Positions 43,300 to 54,688 of a stretch of 64,000 bases of DNA are shown here, one piece after another. The DNA lies in the NCBI GenBank assembly GCA_963966185.1, contig CAWZYM010000267.1:42501-106500 (forward strand), written 5' to 3'. The notes under the pieces are model-generated. The model worked only from the letters and a program-made list of their open reading frames with translations, had not been told where the DNA came from and searched no databases. Made by a program: the position numbers and the translations under genes. The stretch comes from Rhabditoides inermis. Taxonomy: Eukaryota > Nematoda > Chromadorea > Rhabditida > Rhabditidae. Position 1 is the stretch's first letter. Each line of letters opens with the position of its first letter.

Positions 43300-46200
43300 A
43301 TGTCGTCGGACAAGAGCGTAATGGAGAAAATGAATGGAAATGGAGATGGGCCGGGAACAAGTGCGAGTTGTGCAGTGTGTATGGGTGACTTGGGGGAGAA
43401 TGTGTATGCATGTGCAACATGCTGGAACAAAACCCATGGGAGATGTACGGGAATGACGAGGGAAGAGAGAAAGAGGGTTGAGGAGGGAATGACGTCATGG
43501 GTGTGTTCTGAGTGTGAACTGCATGGCAGTCACTCAACTCTTCCCGATCTCGATGGACTCTTCTTTGACAGTCCGCTCATTCGCCCTAAGGGGAAACGAG
43601 CTGTGCTGGAGAGTGTCGTAGTAGAGACGGGAGAGAGTGAGTCCCATTGTGTACGCATGATATCACTGAATATCAACGGATTGAGAGGGAAGATAGATGA
43701 TCTGAGAAGAGTGGCGGATACGTACAAACCGCATGTTATTGGAGTACAAGAAACGAAGTTGGACAATGGGATCGAGAGCAAAGAACTGAAAGTGGCTGGA
43801 TACGAACTGTTTCGGAAAGACCGGACAGCGGGAGGAGGGGGAGTGGCACTGTATGTGAACAGCGCGTTGCGCCCCTCGCTGGTGAAGGAAGAGACTTCTT
43901 TGGAATTAGTGGCGGTGAAATGCAGGGGAGAGAAAAGGAGTCAGTTCGTGGTGGCCTCGGTCTACCGTAGCCCGACTAGAGCTATGTCGGCAGCTAAGAT
44001 TGAGGAGTTTGTGGATGAGCTGGACTCGTGGTTATCTCAGAGAGATACATCGATGGATGTGATTATCGGAGGAGATATGAATGTGTGTTGGAACAATAGT
44101 GAGTCAGCGAACCTCAAGGAGGTGTGCGCTGAACACTCGATGAAACAAGTCGTTTCACACGTGACACATCGAAACCGATTGATTGATATTATGATGGTGA
44201 GTAGTGTTGGGCAAAATCCTAATCCTAGTTGGATTTTGGATTTTGGATTAATCAAAATCCCAGATATTCAGGGTTTTGGATTTTGGATTAATCCGTGATC
44301 CAAAATTGTGGATTTCGGGTTTTGGATTAACCCAAAATCCAAAATTTTTGGATTTTGGATTTCAGATTAATCCAAACTTTAGATTTTGGATTAATCCAAG
44401 TTTTACATTGTCTTTTTGGCATCTTTTCGCCTTACTAATAGTAGAATTTGGTGTTTTTGATGTTTCTGTAGAGTTACAAGGGCGCCGTTATATATGAAAA
44501 GCTCAAATAAAATGAAATTTTATCATTTAAAACAACATTATTTTAACAATTTGTAAACGAGTAGATTAATACAAAGTCCAAAACCCGGATTTCTGGATTT
44601 TGGAATTTGGATTAATCCAAATCCCCAGAAAACTGGATTTTGGATTTCGGATTAATCTGAAATCCAAAATTTCTAAGATTTTGGATTAAGATTCGGATTA
44701 ATCCGATTAATCCGATTAATCCACGATTAATCCAAATTTGGATTAATCCTGCCCAACACTAATGGTGAGCAGGCGAGTGAGGATAGCTGGAGTGAAGCAC
44801 CTCGCTCCTGTCGAGAAAGAACATGAACCCATCATGGTTGACACTTGCATTCGATGCGAGAATCGAAAGGAGAAGCCAGTGAAGGGCTACGATTTCAAGA
44901 AGGCAAACTGGACGGGTCTGATAGAGTTTCTTGGAAAAGAAGTGCGATGTGAGTGGATAGAGGATAGGAGTCTGTCGATTGATGACATATGGAGAAAGTT
45001 TGTGGATGTGGTTAAAGCGGGTATGCAGAAGTGGATACCGCTCAAAACATTCCGCAAGAGAAGAGGGTGCGAGTGGATGAGCGAGAATGTCAAGACTTTG
45101 CAGCGGCGGAAAGACGCACTGCACAAGTTGAGCAAGGAAAGGGGAGACAGCGAGGCAAAAGCTGCTTTTGGATATGCTCGAAAAGAGCTGGCTAAAGAGA
45201 CAGCCAACGAGAAGAAGAATTTCTTTGATAAGAAGTTTGCCTCTGTAGAGAGTCCCACAGATTTCTGGAAGACGATTGAGTGTCTGACAGGGAAAACGAA
45301 GGGCAAGGAACGCCCCGATCTGATTGACTCGAATGGGAAGATGGCTGTGTCAGATCAGCAGAAGGCAGACATGCTCATGGAGCAGTTTGTCAAGGTGGGA
45401 AACACAATGGAAAGTGAGATGCCGGAGATTGCATCGGATGCGGAGAGAATCCCTCCCTGCTCGAGAGAGTTTGTGGAGAAGTACATACGAGAGGCATCCG
45501 AGCAGAAGGCGAGTGGAAAAGATGGAATAACTGTGTGGTTGTTGAAGAGGTGTGTGAAACCATTGACTGCGCCAATCGTGGCTATGATCAATCGGTGTCT
45601 ACACGAGGAGAAGTTCCCTCGGGGATGGAAGGAAGCGGTGATATCACCCATTCAGAAAGTGGAACACCCACAGCACCCAGTCGATTTCCGGCCGGTGTCA
45701 CTGCTACCTATTGTGAGCAAGATGGCAGAAGAGTACGTGTTTGGAATGATGGTTGGAGAGGTTGACCGGAAGCTGTCTCCGAATCAGTTCGGATTCCGGA
45801 AGGGAAGGAGCACTGTAGACGCGGTACTGAGTTTCCAGTATAGAATGAGTGAATGCCTGCAGAGTTGTAAGAGGAAAGCTGCTCGGGCGGTTGCAGTGTT
45901 TTTCGATATTTCGAAAGCATTCGATACGATCCCTCTTGGACTTTTGGTAAATGTTCTAAGACATGAATTCAATCTTGCAGATTCGTACCTCAGATTGATA
46001 AAAGATTATCTGTCTAACAGGAGGATTCGAGTACGAGTGAACGGGACCCTGAGTGAAGAGAAAGAGGTTGTGAGTGGAGTACCACAGGGAAGTATCCTCG
46101 GTCCACTTCTATTCAATTGTTACGTGAATCGAGTGGGGTGTATACAATTGAATGAAGGGGCGCGCATTGTTCAATACGCCGACGATACGGTATATGTCTT

Positions 46201-46997
46201 TCGGTACATATACCTGTCTTTCGGTACATATATAAAAAGATGTGGAGAAACTGAGTGGGCTCTTCTCAGAGATGGGAATGAAGCTGAATGCGGGAAAGTG
46301 CAAGGTGATTCGAATGGGAGTGTATGAGAAGGAACCAGATTTTGAGGTGAATCTGCATATTGGTGGAACAGAGCTCGAGTGTACTAGCAAGTACAAATAT
46401 CTCGGAGTGGCAATTGATCCACTGATGAACTTTAGTGGTCACGTGGCTGAGAGGGTGACGAAGGCTCGCCAAGCTATTGGTGCTTTGGTGCGAACTAGGA
46501 GGAAGTGGGCTCCTCGAAGCGCCTTCGAGAGAGTGTACAAGGCGTGTATTGAGCCAGGACTGCTATATGCAGCAGAAGGATGGTTTCCTGCAAACGAGAC
46601 AGACAGGGCAAGACTCGAAAGAGTGAATGTGCATGCAGCCAGGCTGGTGCAGAATGATTTCACGTCATCGGATGGCCGAGTGCTGGAGAAGGCTAAGTGG
46701 AACACGGTGAAAAAGACCGTGAGCGAAAGAAGGAGGGTGCTCATGTGGAATTATGTGCACGGAGTGCGAGCCCCTCCAGATGGAATGCTGGTCCTGGTGT
46801 CGGACAGTGGAGAAGGACAGCACGCGAGGACAGCACGCGGTGGCCACTCACTAAGAGTGATGGAGCCCCTGGTGACAAGTGCGAGACTGCACGACTACCC
46901 GGTAAACGAGTTGAGAAGGCTTTGGAATGCCCTACCGGAGAAGGCTGTATTGGAGGAGACCAAACAGTCGTTCAAGCGTGCTGTCAAGAATCTGTGA
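43300..46997 (+). pseudogene. LINE polyprotein: PHD finger, endonuclease, reverse transcriptase
   Basis: The first ATG in frame is 43300. A C4HC3 PHD finger lies at about codons 25-75 (CAVC, CATC, HGRC, CSEC). The EEP endonuclease follows (SLNINGLRGK, VQETKLD, GGDMNV) up to 44201. After the MITE the frame resumes at 44770 with the linker and reverse transcriptase: FRPVSLLP, FRKGRST, GVPQGSILGPLLFN and YADD near 46170. Near 46195-46245 a 20-bp tandem duplication and at least one further indel shift the frame. The rest (KLNAGKCKV, YLGVAID, to 46997) is open in another frame. The MITE alone is frame-neutral; the later shift disables the gene. Confidence 0.85.
44202..44761. mobile_element. hAT MITE, 560 bp, inside the LINE
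   Basis: The ends are TAGTGTTGGGCA and its complement TGCCCAACACTA. The flanking 8-bp direct repeats ATGGTGAG (44194-44201 and 44762-44769) are a perfect hAT-style target duplication. The interior is built from many copies of GGATTTTGGATTAATCC in both orientations, around a central AT-rich segment (about 44400-44580). Confidence 0.93.
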
Positions 46998-47415
46998 ATT
47001 GTGACCGTCGGAGACGGTGTTTTATCTTACTAACAGTTGTGTTTATCGACTAGCGTGCTTCTATAGCACGTTAGTAGAACTAATCTAGTTCTCACAGTCG
47101 TTATAATCCAAGGCTCTGTCTTGTTTTCGGCTGAGAACAATTGGTACGGCTATATCCTTGTTACTCTCTATGAGTAGTGAGAAAAACGCAATACCAACAA
47201 TAAAAAAAAGTTGAATAGGCTGCCGATCAGCTGTTTATTTTTCGGCCGAACACCACAATTGCGTCAGCAACATATACTCACGTAATTGTAGTGTTCGTGC
47301 TCCAGACGAACTGTGTTTAGTGCTCTTTTGTAAATTTTGTGTGGTTAAAAGAACAGTGGCGACTTTATTCTGCAACTAGCTCTTTTGAACGTGTATCACC
47401 ACTCATGCAAAACAT

Positions 47416-47488
47416 TTGCCGTATACAGGATTCGAACCGGCAAGGTCTGTGCCATAACGGCGCACACACGCATTGAGCCACACGGCAA
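47416..47488 (-). repeat. tRNA-like 73-nt sequence with perfect acceptor stem
   Basis: The minus strand starts TTGCCGT and ends ACGGCAA, pairing 7 of 7. A T-loop GGTTCGAATCC and a TGTGC/GCACA stem are present, but the anticodon loop would be 9 nt. It is a tRNA-derived repeat or a decayed tRNA. Confidence 0.4.
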
Positions 47489-48227
47489 GTAAGCGGGCTT
47501 TGTTCATCTGGGATTATGCCTTCTCTCGTGAATTTTGCAGTATTGAAGCGTTCAACGGAATGGAAGTCGTGGCGGGACCAATTTTTAGTTTGAAATAAAA
47601 TGTTGCAACAGCGAGTTGCAACATTTGAAAGCAACGGAGAATCGTCGTTCTTTCTCACAATACAATTAAGATTAAGGTTAATATGATTCTTTCAAACACA
47701 TGAGCTCGGAGCTGACGGTGGGGTATTATAGCACGTAGAAACGTTCAATGACGTTATCGCTTATCTACACATTTTCAGTTTGTGCTTGTCGGACGTATGT
47801 ACAACAACGGCCTGAAGCAAAAAGGAGCAATAGGGTGAGTATGTTTGTGTCCGGTTGTTTGCCAAAGCTCCACATGTTAGGAATAATGTGTTAGAAACTG
47901 TATGATAACTTTGTTGGGCTTGTATACATTGTATTGTTCAGATGTCGACGAAGCCCGCCACCCTCCCGCTCGCGTTCGCACGAAGAAGAAGGAGAGAAGA
48001 AGGAGCAAGAGATTGTTTTGTTATTTGTTTTTATTGTTATTGTGTTTTTATGTAAAAACTCGTTTTGAATAAAGTTGCTTCTTTGCATAGAGATTATTTG
48101 TGAAACGCATATGATCATGAATGAGCTCGTGTGTTTGTGGAAGTTGAAACATACAATTTTTAGTTTGCTGCGTTGCGTTGTGCACTCGCCGGTATTATCA
48201 ACGATGTTTTCGGCCGGCTGTCTAACT

Positions 48228-48299
48228 GTCCCTGTGGCGCAGCTGGTTAGTGCGGCCGCCAGTGATCTCAAGGTCGCGGGTTCGAGTCCTTCCCTATCA
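48228..48299 (+). repeat. tRNA-like sequence, probably a SINE head
   Basis: It carries A box TGGCGCAGCTGGTTAGTG and B box GGGTTCGAGTCC at tRNA spacing. The acceptor ends do not pair. Confidence 0.4.
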
Positions 48300-50110
48300 T
48301 TTTGCGAATATATCACAGTTCTTCTCGTTTGCGGCAGCGCGCGAAATTTGAAAATTTCGAAACCCCATGGTTCTGCTAAACGCCTCTGTTCCTTTAACAT
48401 GAACACTCACACTCACTCACTCACCAAATACGTTATCTCCGAAGACGTCTTCCTCGTACTGCCATACCAACTGCGAGACGCACATGATAGCTGCCGAAGT
48501 AACGACCTGGAGGATGATGGAAGTCTCGCTTTCTCGAGGAACGTAGCGCTGAAAGTACAAAGCGTTTTCAGCCGAGATATTTATGAATATATAAAAAAAA
48601 CTATTGTACATATGAACTGTGCTGTGCAGTTCTACGTGTGCTCGTAGTCGAGCCACAACGCAGCGCACATGCACTGAGCCATGAAGCAGGTGAGAGGGCG
48701 TCGTTCATTTGCGCTCATGTCTCCGAACCGGAAATGCAGTATTGAAGCGTTGGCGGGTAATTCAAATTTTCGTCTGCATCCGTGGCAGTGGTAGATTCGA
48801 AAGTAACGCAGAATCGTCGTTCTTTCGCGAAAATTGTCAATGTGTTAGATTAATATAATTTACAATAATACTCGAATGCTTTGCTTACGTCTAGATAAAT
48901 ACAGTCAACGTTTATTTATCTAGCTAATTTACTATTAGAAGAAACATATCCGACAAATTTAATCATATTGTAGGTCTGTTGTCTTCCCGCGACAAAGGGA
49001 CCAAGAAAACTGTCCGTTAGTGCGCAATACAGCCGGCCGCCGCTCCGCTCGCCCGACGCCTCGAGGATGCTGCGACCAAGCTTCTGCTGCTAAGGGACCA
49101 ACGACGGAAGCGGCCGACCCCAAGTCATCTACTGTTTACTCGACTACCCAACTTCAATTCCAAACTCCCAAAATGCCATACGATTGGAGATAAATCTTTT
49201 CAATCAAAATCACTCTCTCACTTCACGTCACCCGGTTCAGTGGCTCACAATTCACAGTTTTCTGTAAAGTTACATAATTGTTCTACTTGAAGTGATACCT
49301 AATCCCTTTCTCCAACTCAATTTCAAGACACACACTACCGCGTCCCTGGGCGTCTGAGCACAATAAATAAAATAATTTTTTTTGAAAGAGATAACGAAGT
49401 GCAATTCCGATATAGTACCTCATTTGCTTGACATTTCCACTTTACCATAAGTACATGTTCATAGGTTCGTAGCATTGAAACAACCATTATATTTTAAAAC
49501 CTTGCATAAACTCAAATAACACACAGAAAAAAATGATTTCAGTTTTTCAATAATCAACTGTATGTTTATTGTGACAAATGAACAGAAAATGAAGAATCCT
49601 CAGTTTTGACTGTGGTGAACATCGATATACCGATGAATGAGTTCTGGAACTTTTATGTTTGTCTAACCACTCTAATATCTTTTGTAAAAAGAGTGGAACT
49701 CATTTTGTAGGGTGCAAAACGATCAGAAACTTTTTTTTGTTTTTTCGAAACCCAGTTGTGCTTTTTTTGCGTGTAGTTACATTAAACAACAGCAGTTTAT
49801 GTGAGTAGAGTTGCGTTGTTTTCTCGTTTTTTTCCTCTAAGCAACACTTAGAACAACATTTTTTGATACAGATACACTGATACACAAGTACTCACTGAAA
49901 ACAACGTTTATAGAAAGCATTGACCAACTTTCTGACGTGACAAACTACTTTACACATTAATGACACGCATCAACTCTTTCACACGATGATTTGTTTTACG
50001 GTTCCAGATTTGCAACATCTATAGTGATAGGTGTATTATTGTTTTTCCAAACGACAACACAACATCAGGAAAAAATGGAACATTAGATGATTGCAACAGC
50101 TTGAAAACAT

Positions 50111-51656
50111 CTACATGACCTCAAAATGAGTGGCGCTAATTTGGAAAACGTGCGATCTGCTGGTTGTGCTGACGCGTGTCGTTCGTTTGATCCGGCTTTT
50201 CACCCAGTTCACAAGAATCAACACGTTGCTGATAGTCGCGTGCTGCGACATAATAGGCCAGATCCAATCGTTGCTTCCTGAAACACTAACATTATCAATG
50301 TAACATGAACTGCTAACCACTTTCTATTTTTATTTGGAAACACAACACGGACGCCGTATATAGAGCCGGCGTCATGATGACGAGTTCGATCACAAATGAC
50401 TGAAAACGTGAAGGCGTGCACGAAAAACCAACGTCTTACTTGTTCAAACACGAGGTTCAGTAGGTCTTTTTGTGATTCAGTTTCTCTAAATGACGATCGG
50501 TCGGCGTGCTCTCTCAGGTAGTACCTGGCGAGAGCTGAACATGCTACCACCGCTGTGATGTGAAAAGTGCACATAGTCTGATGTTGTCATGTTTGAAACA
50601 GACACACACAGTGGTTGATACTTACTCCCATCCAAATAGTAGGTATCAAGTTGTTTTCGAGCATATACCAATTGTACGAGCTAGATGCGACATGCGACGC
50701 CAGTTCGGGATGCTCCTGAGAAGTTCGAAAATCACACACTTGGCCGAAATTTGTTTGGTTACTCACTTTTTTCAGCTGATCAAAACGTTCGTCAAGGTTA
50801 GTGACGTCGAAATGAGGAGCGACTAGGAACGTCGCTCCAAGGGTGAGTGATATTGGCGTTACTGCTATCGCCATTTGAACACTCCTACTGATTTCTCGCA
50901 CATGACTCAACAGCGTCTGAATCAAGCTGTTTCGTGGCCATTAGGGGTTCCTTTCAAGTTTACGTAGTTTTATTTATCGATCGGACAAACCGAGTATTTC
51001 AAGTATTCCAAGCGAGAACTAGACGTTCTTTCGCCTCTGTCTGTCAGACAAGTGCACTTATCAGATTTACATATACCAGCCGTCCAACCGGTACTGGTGA
51101 GTCTTTATAACCCAGCCAATCGCTGTTTCGGTGGCGATGTCTCGATTGTTTCTGCCTCATCAATTTTCAAAAATGCAGTACGATACAAAGATTAGCTTTC
51201 ATTTTACACAGACATTGCAACTCACAAAAACGCGAAACAGTAAAAGGTTGAGCAACGCGCAAGATTGCACAAAGATGAGTGTAATGAGGGTTAACTGAAA
51301 TTAGGTTAGTTTGTCATACTGCTAATAATCATGATAAGACTCACGCTAACGACTCTGGGAGATCCAACAGAACTGTGACCGACGGACAAAGGAAGAAATA
51401 TCACGGGCTTGAACACCATAACAGCAATGTTCGTGAAAAGAGACACAAGCTTGAAAAAAACTATTTCATGATCTTTTTTCAATCTCACTTGATATATCAG
51501 CAAATGCGGGTTGCGAGGTGATTGAAGAAAAGCAGTGACAAAACACGAAGCGATATTAAATGGAATGAAGTAGATCAGATTGCTGAAAAATCGCATGGCA
51601 GTTTCCGAATGCATCGTCGCATTTTGCATCATTTTCAGCCAGTCGCAGTTGAGAAT
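50111..51656 (-). CDS. Str-superfamily (SRH/SRI-like) seven-transmembrane chemoreceptor A
   Basis: Eight exons chain in phase on the minus strand: 51489-51656, 51345-51449, 51226-51294, 50767-50916, 50626-50715, 50440-50577, 50318-50399 and 50111-50277. Together they give about 322 residues; a short first exon upstream of 51656 is still missing. Hydrophobic spans include LIYFIPFNIASCFVTAF, PVIFLPLSVG, LTLITLIFV, MAIAVTPISLTL, FHITAVVACSAL, FVIELVIMTPALY and the last around HATISNVLILV. The layout with an FLP..VG block early and a SQHATISN block in the last span fits the nematode SRH/SRI receptors, which sit in sensory-neuron cilia and detect odorants. All introns have GT-AG ends. It looks intact. 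Confidence 0.72.
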
Positions 51657-52475
51657 CTGCAATAGATTCGTTCTGAAGCAGAAAAGAATATCGAAAGCCG
51701 CGTATTCAGTCTAAATAGACCCTATACGTCATTTTGAACGGAGATGGCTCTAACGGCACACACTGTGAGTGTGAGAGATTTTAAGCAATTTGAAGAATAA
51801 TGTGAGTACATAAAACTATACTACTTTTCTCTCTAGTTGTGTTTCTAGGTGCCGTATTGACAAGGGAATTTGAAATTTATTGTTCAGTTAGAGAGTTCTC
51901 TAATTGGTCTAAACGAGATCTCTGGGGGAGGGGGGGGAGTACTCACGTAAATCCTTTCACTGTGTGGGCGCAACTGGTTATACGCTACTCGCATTTTCAC
52001 GGTGCATACACGGTGAAAAATCGTGAAAAATTTCTTTCAAGGTGCGGTCAGTCTCTTTCGAAGCAATTCCGAAGTGTTTCGAAGGGATAGCAAGGCATTC
52101 CGAAGTGTTTGGGAGTGTTCGGGAGTATTTCGAAGGCAATTCGGGAGTGTTATGGGGGCGATTCGAAAGGCTATTCCGAAGTGTTTCGGGGGCATTCGAA
52201 AGTGTTTCGAAGAGACTGACCGCTACTTCACCGTGCATACACGGTGAAGAATCGTGTAGAATTCTTTCGCTGTGTAGGCGCAAGTCGACGGACGGAGATG
52301 GATGTTATTCTAGACGTAACATAATGGAGAGTGTTGGAAAATGTGTGGCGATTGTGAAAAGCGTCGGTATCGATACGTTGCAATTGAATCGTATTGTTGT
52401 CTTGTGTGAATTACGGTTACTGCATGCACTCGAGGCGGTGGAGAAGTATGCGATATGTGAGAAACTCGCAGCAAG
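51657..52475. other. Inverted TTCACNGTG / CGAAGTGTTTCG repeats, no gene
   Basis: GTCAGTCTCTTTCGAA near 52048 and TTCGAAGAGACTGAC near 52207 form an inverted pair enclosing tandem CGAAGTGTTTCGG-like units. Flanking CACGGTGCATACACGGTGAA blocks occur at 51999 and 52231. This looks like a MITE-like or composite repeat. Confidence 0.5.
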
Positions 52476-52548
52476 GCCTCTGTTGCTTAGCCGGTAGAGC
52501 GTCCGCCTCGTAAGCGCAAGGTGCCGGGTTCGGATCCCGCCCCAGGCA
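52476..52548 (+). tRNA. tRNA-Thr(CGT)-like sequence, probably a pseudo-tRNA
   Basis: The 73-nt sequence folds into a cloverleaf. The D stem GCTT/GAGC is paired, the 7-nt anticodon loop CTCGTAA gives CGT, and the T arm around TTCGGAT has 4 of 5 pairs. The acceptor stem has 5 of 7 pairs and the anticodon stem 4 of 5. Four mismatches make function doubtful. Confidence 0.4.
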
Positions 52549-52887
52549 CAACGTTTTGTGAAAAACGTTGGCTTTTCACTGTGCAGCTTTCACTGTGCAG
52601 CACATACCTCTACACGGTGAGCTACACAGTGAAAAAGTTGTGCAGAATCCTTACACAGTGAAGGGTCAAATTTCGCGCCTACATAGTGAAGAAAACTATC
52701 CGAGTAAAGGGTAAAGTTCGTTTATCTAATTAGAGAGAGCGCGCCAGCGCCCTCCGCTTGTACTAAACGTTCTTGCGATCTAGAATGCTACTGCTAACAA
52801 ACGCCATCTCCGGATGAAGCACTTTGTTCTAATGTTTTAGTGAGTTCCACTGTTCATTGTGTTCATATCTCTGTTTGATGTGTGAGT

Positions 52888-52934
<47 letters not shown>

Positions 52935-54436
52935 GCGGGTGCGCGCCGTCGCAGAGAATCGCGAATGTATATGAAAATGTAATTTTATGTATACAATAAG
53001 GACATATATCATCTTTAGAAAGTACTTCCAAGTGAAAGTAGTTGGATTGTACGGTTTGTTTCAATTGAACAAAAAAACCGAACTTACTTATCTCAATTAA
53101 GATGTAACGGCAGGATGGACAAGCAGGCTTTTGAAACAGTTCGGTGCTACAAAAAGTGTATCTTGTAACAGTAGGAATAAATTACACACACACACACACG
53201 TACAATTTCAATACTTATCGAACACTGTGCATTGGTACAGAGAGCCTACTTTCACAAATCTCACAAAAAAATCCGTCTTTTGTTTTTCATTAAGTATTTA
53301 AATTGAATTTACCTACCAGGCCGCCAAAACTTCGTGACACAAAATACAAAAAGGTTACACAGGAACTTTCGGCGCTCACACGAGCAGTTTGTGTACTTGT
53401 TCGAGCGGATTTTTTTAAAATGAAAACATGGTCATTAACAGATTTTTTCATGCTGATTTCAAATATGAACAACTACACATATCTTTTCCCAGACAGCTAC
53501 TTGGATGAACGTTTGAAAACCACCGAACCGAATAGACTACCCATGATATATCTGTCAAGCACAACAGCGTTTCCGAATGGATGAGTTGGCAAGTTAGAAC
53601 TGACCATGAATGCAATATCGAAGCAATGCCGCTGTTTTCGCCGGTTTTTTCCATAGCATGTCTCATTGCCTTGACTAGTCTTGTTTATGATTGTGCACTT
53701 TGGAAATCAGTTATCTTTCAAGCTGTCAAGCGCGGAACCTAACGGATAACATGCTTATCTCAAGAGGGTCAAGTTTGATATTGGTCGTTATTGTACCAAC
53801 AAGAAAATTGTACATATTTGTTGCAAACTGTAACACATTTGTTAAACTCGAAAGAGAACGCGCGTGCCAAGTACGCTCTTACCGAGGAAAAGAAAGTGTG
53901 CGAGGACGCAGCGTATCGAATGAGCTGGCGAGCAATCGAGTGACCGTTTTCCAGCATTTTTTTGCAGGCAGTTGACGCCAGTCCTTCGCTCGATGACAGC
54001 TATCTAGTCAATGGCTCATTCCACGTCACCCGGTTCAGTGTTGTGACGTCTGTGGCTCGCGATCAGTATCAGACAAACTTTTTTCGTGTTTTAATGGGTC
54101 GCTTGTATATTACTGTACACAGAAAAAAATCGTGGCACTAAGCAAAAATTAACCAGTGTGAGGCAGATAAAGTGCATTCTTGACGCATTTCAGCTGCTTG
54201 ACATATTCACATAGACTCATCTCATTTTCATTTCCACATCATTTCCTGCTGTGCGGCGGACACTAACCGGACTGGTATTCGATTTTGCTATGTACTCTCT
54301 ACATCTACGGCATTGAGACTGGAGAGGAATCTTCGAAGACGATGACACTCTTGGAGACGTCTCTTCGCGATCGATCGTTAAAGCCCGGATCTTCCGCCGC
54401 CGAGATCGAAACTTCCCCAGAAGCCGCAAGCAGGGG
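52549..54436. other. No gene supported; simple repeats
   Basis: It contains repeated CACAGTGAA/TTCACTGTG motifs (52580-52690), a (GA)n run (52890-52927) and short frames. A minus-strand frame at 53448-53666 has some hydrophobic character but no recognisable motif. Confidence 0.35.
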
Positions 54437-54688
54437 ATGACAAGCATAACCAACAACACGTACGCATCCACGGGCCTACCGAAATCCGTGTTGTTGGAAC
54501 TCGCAGTAGGCATTGTATTACTGTATTTTACCTATCTTACCGTAATTTACGTAATCGATATTGCGTGCTACTTGATTCGAGATAAATATTCTTCTGATTT
54601 CCTGGTCATTGAAACAGCATTTAAAGGTAGTGTACCCTCTGAATCCAATATTAAAAAGTATCACGAATGTATTATCAATGCCTTTTAG
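54437..54688 (+). CDS. Small membrane protein, 83 aa, function unknown
   Basis: The ATG at 54437 opens an 83-codon frame with one long hydrophobic segment (about residues 20-50, ELAVGIVLLYFTYLTVIYVI) and a charged C-terminal tail. It lies downstream of chemoreceptor A on the opposite strand. A diverged copy follows receptor B near 62709, so the ORF was part of the duplicated block. That conservation over its length is the main evidence that it is, or was, coding. No family is recognised. Confidence 0.45.
   Translation: MTSITNNTYASTGLPKSVLLELAVGIVLLYFTYLTVIYVIDIACYLIRDKYSSDFLVIETAFKGSVPSESNIKKYHECIINAF

Larger units (their letters stand above)
43252..47000 (+). mobile_element. PHD-endonuclease-RT LINE, disrupted
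   Basis: A non-LTR retrotransposon coding region is split by the hAT MITE at 44202-44761 and frameshifted near 46195-46245. The 5' and 3' ends could not be fixed; a possible 3' UTR runs to about 47120. It differs from the CR1-like LINE at 19622 in having a PHD finger fused upstream of the endonuclease. Confidence 0.8.
47001..50110. other. Repeat-rich intergenic sequence with two exon-like pieces
   Basis: Exon-like pieces on the plus strand are 47780-47830 (after TTTTCAG, reading VGRMYNNGLKQKGAI, donor GTGAGT) and 47940-48050 (after GTTCAG, basic, reading RTKKKERRRSKR), with AATAAA near 48070. They may be the 3' end of a small gene, but no start was found. The rest holds tRNA-like repeats and a CACGTCACCCGGTTCAGTG block (about 49224) repeated at 54023. 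Confidence 0.35.

Noticed and set aside
53448..53666. Membrane-protein exon on the minus strand
   Set aside because: It has some hydrophobic residues but no partner exons, motif or paralogue.
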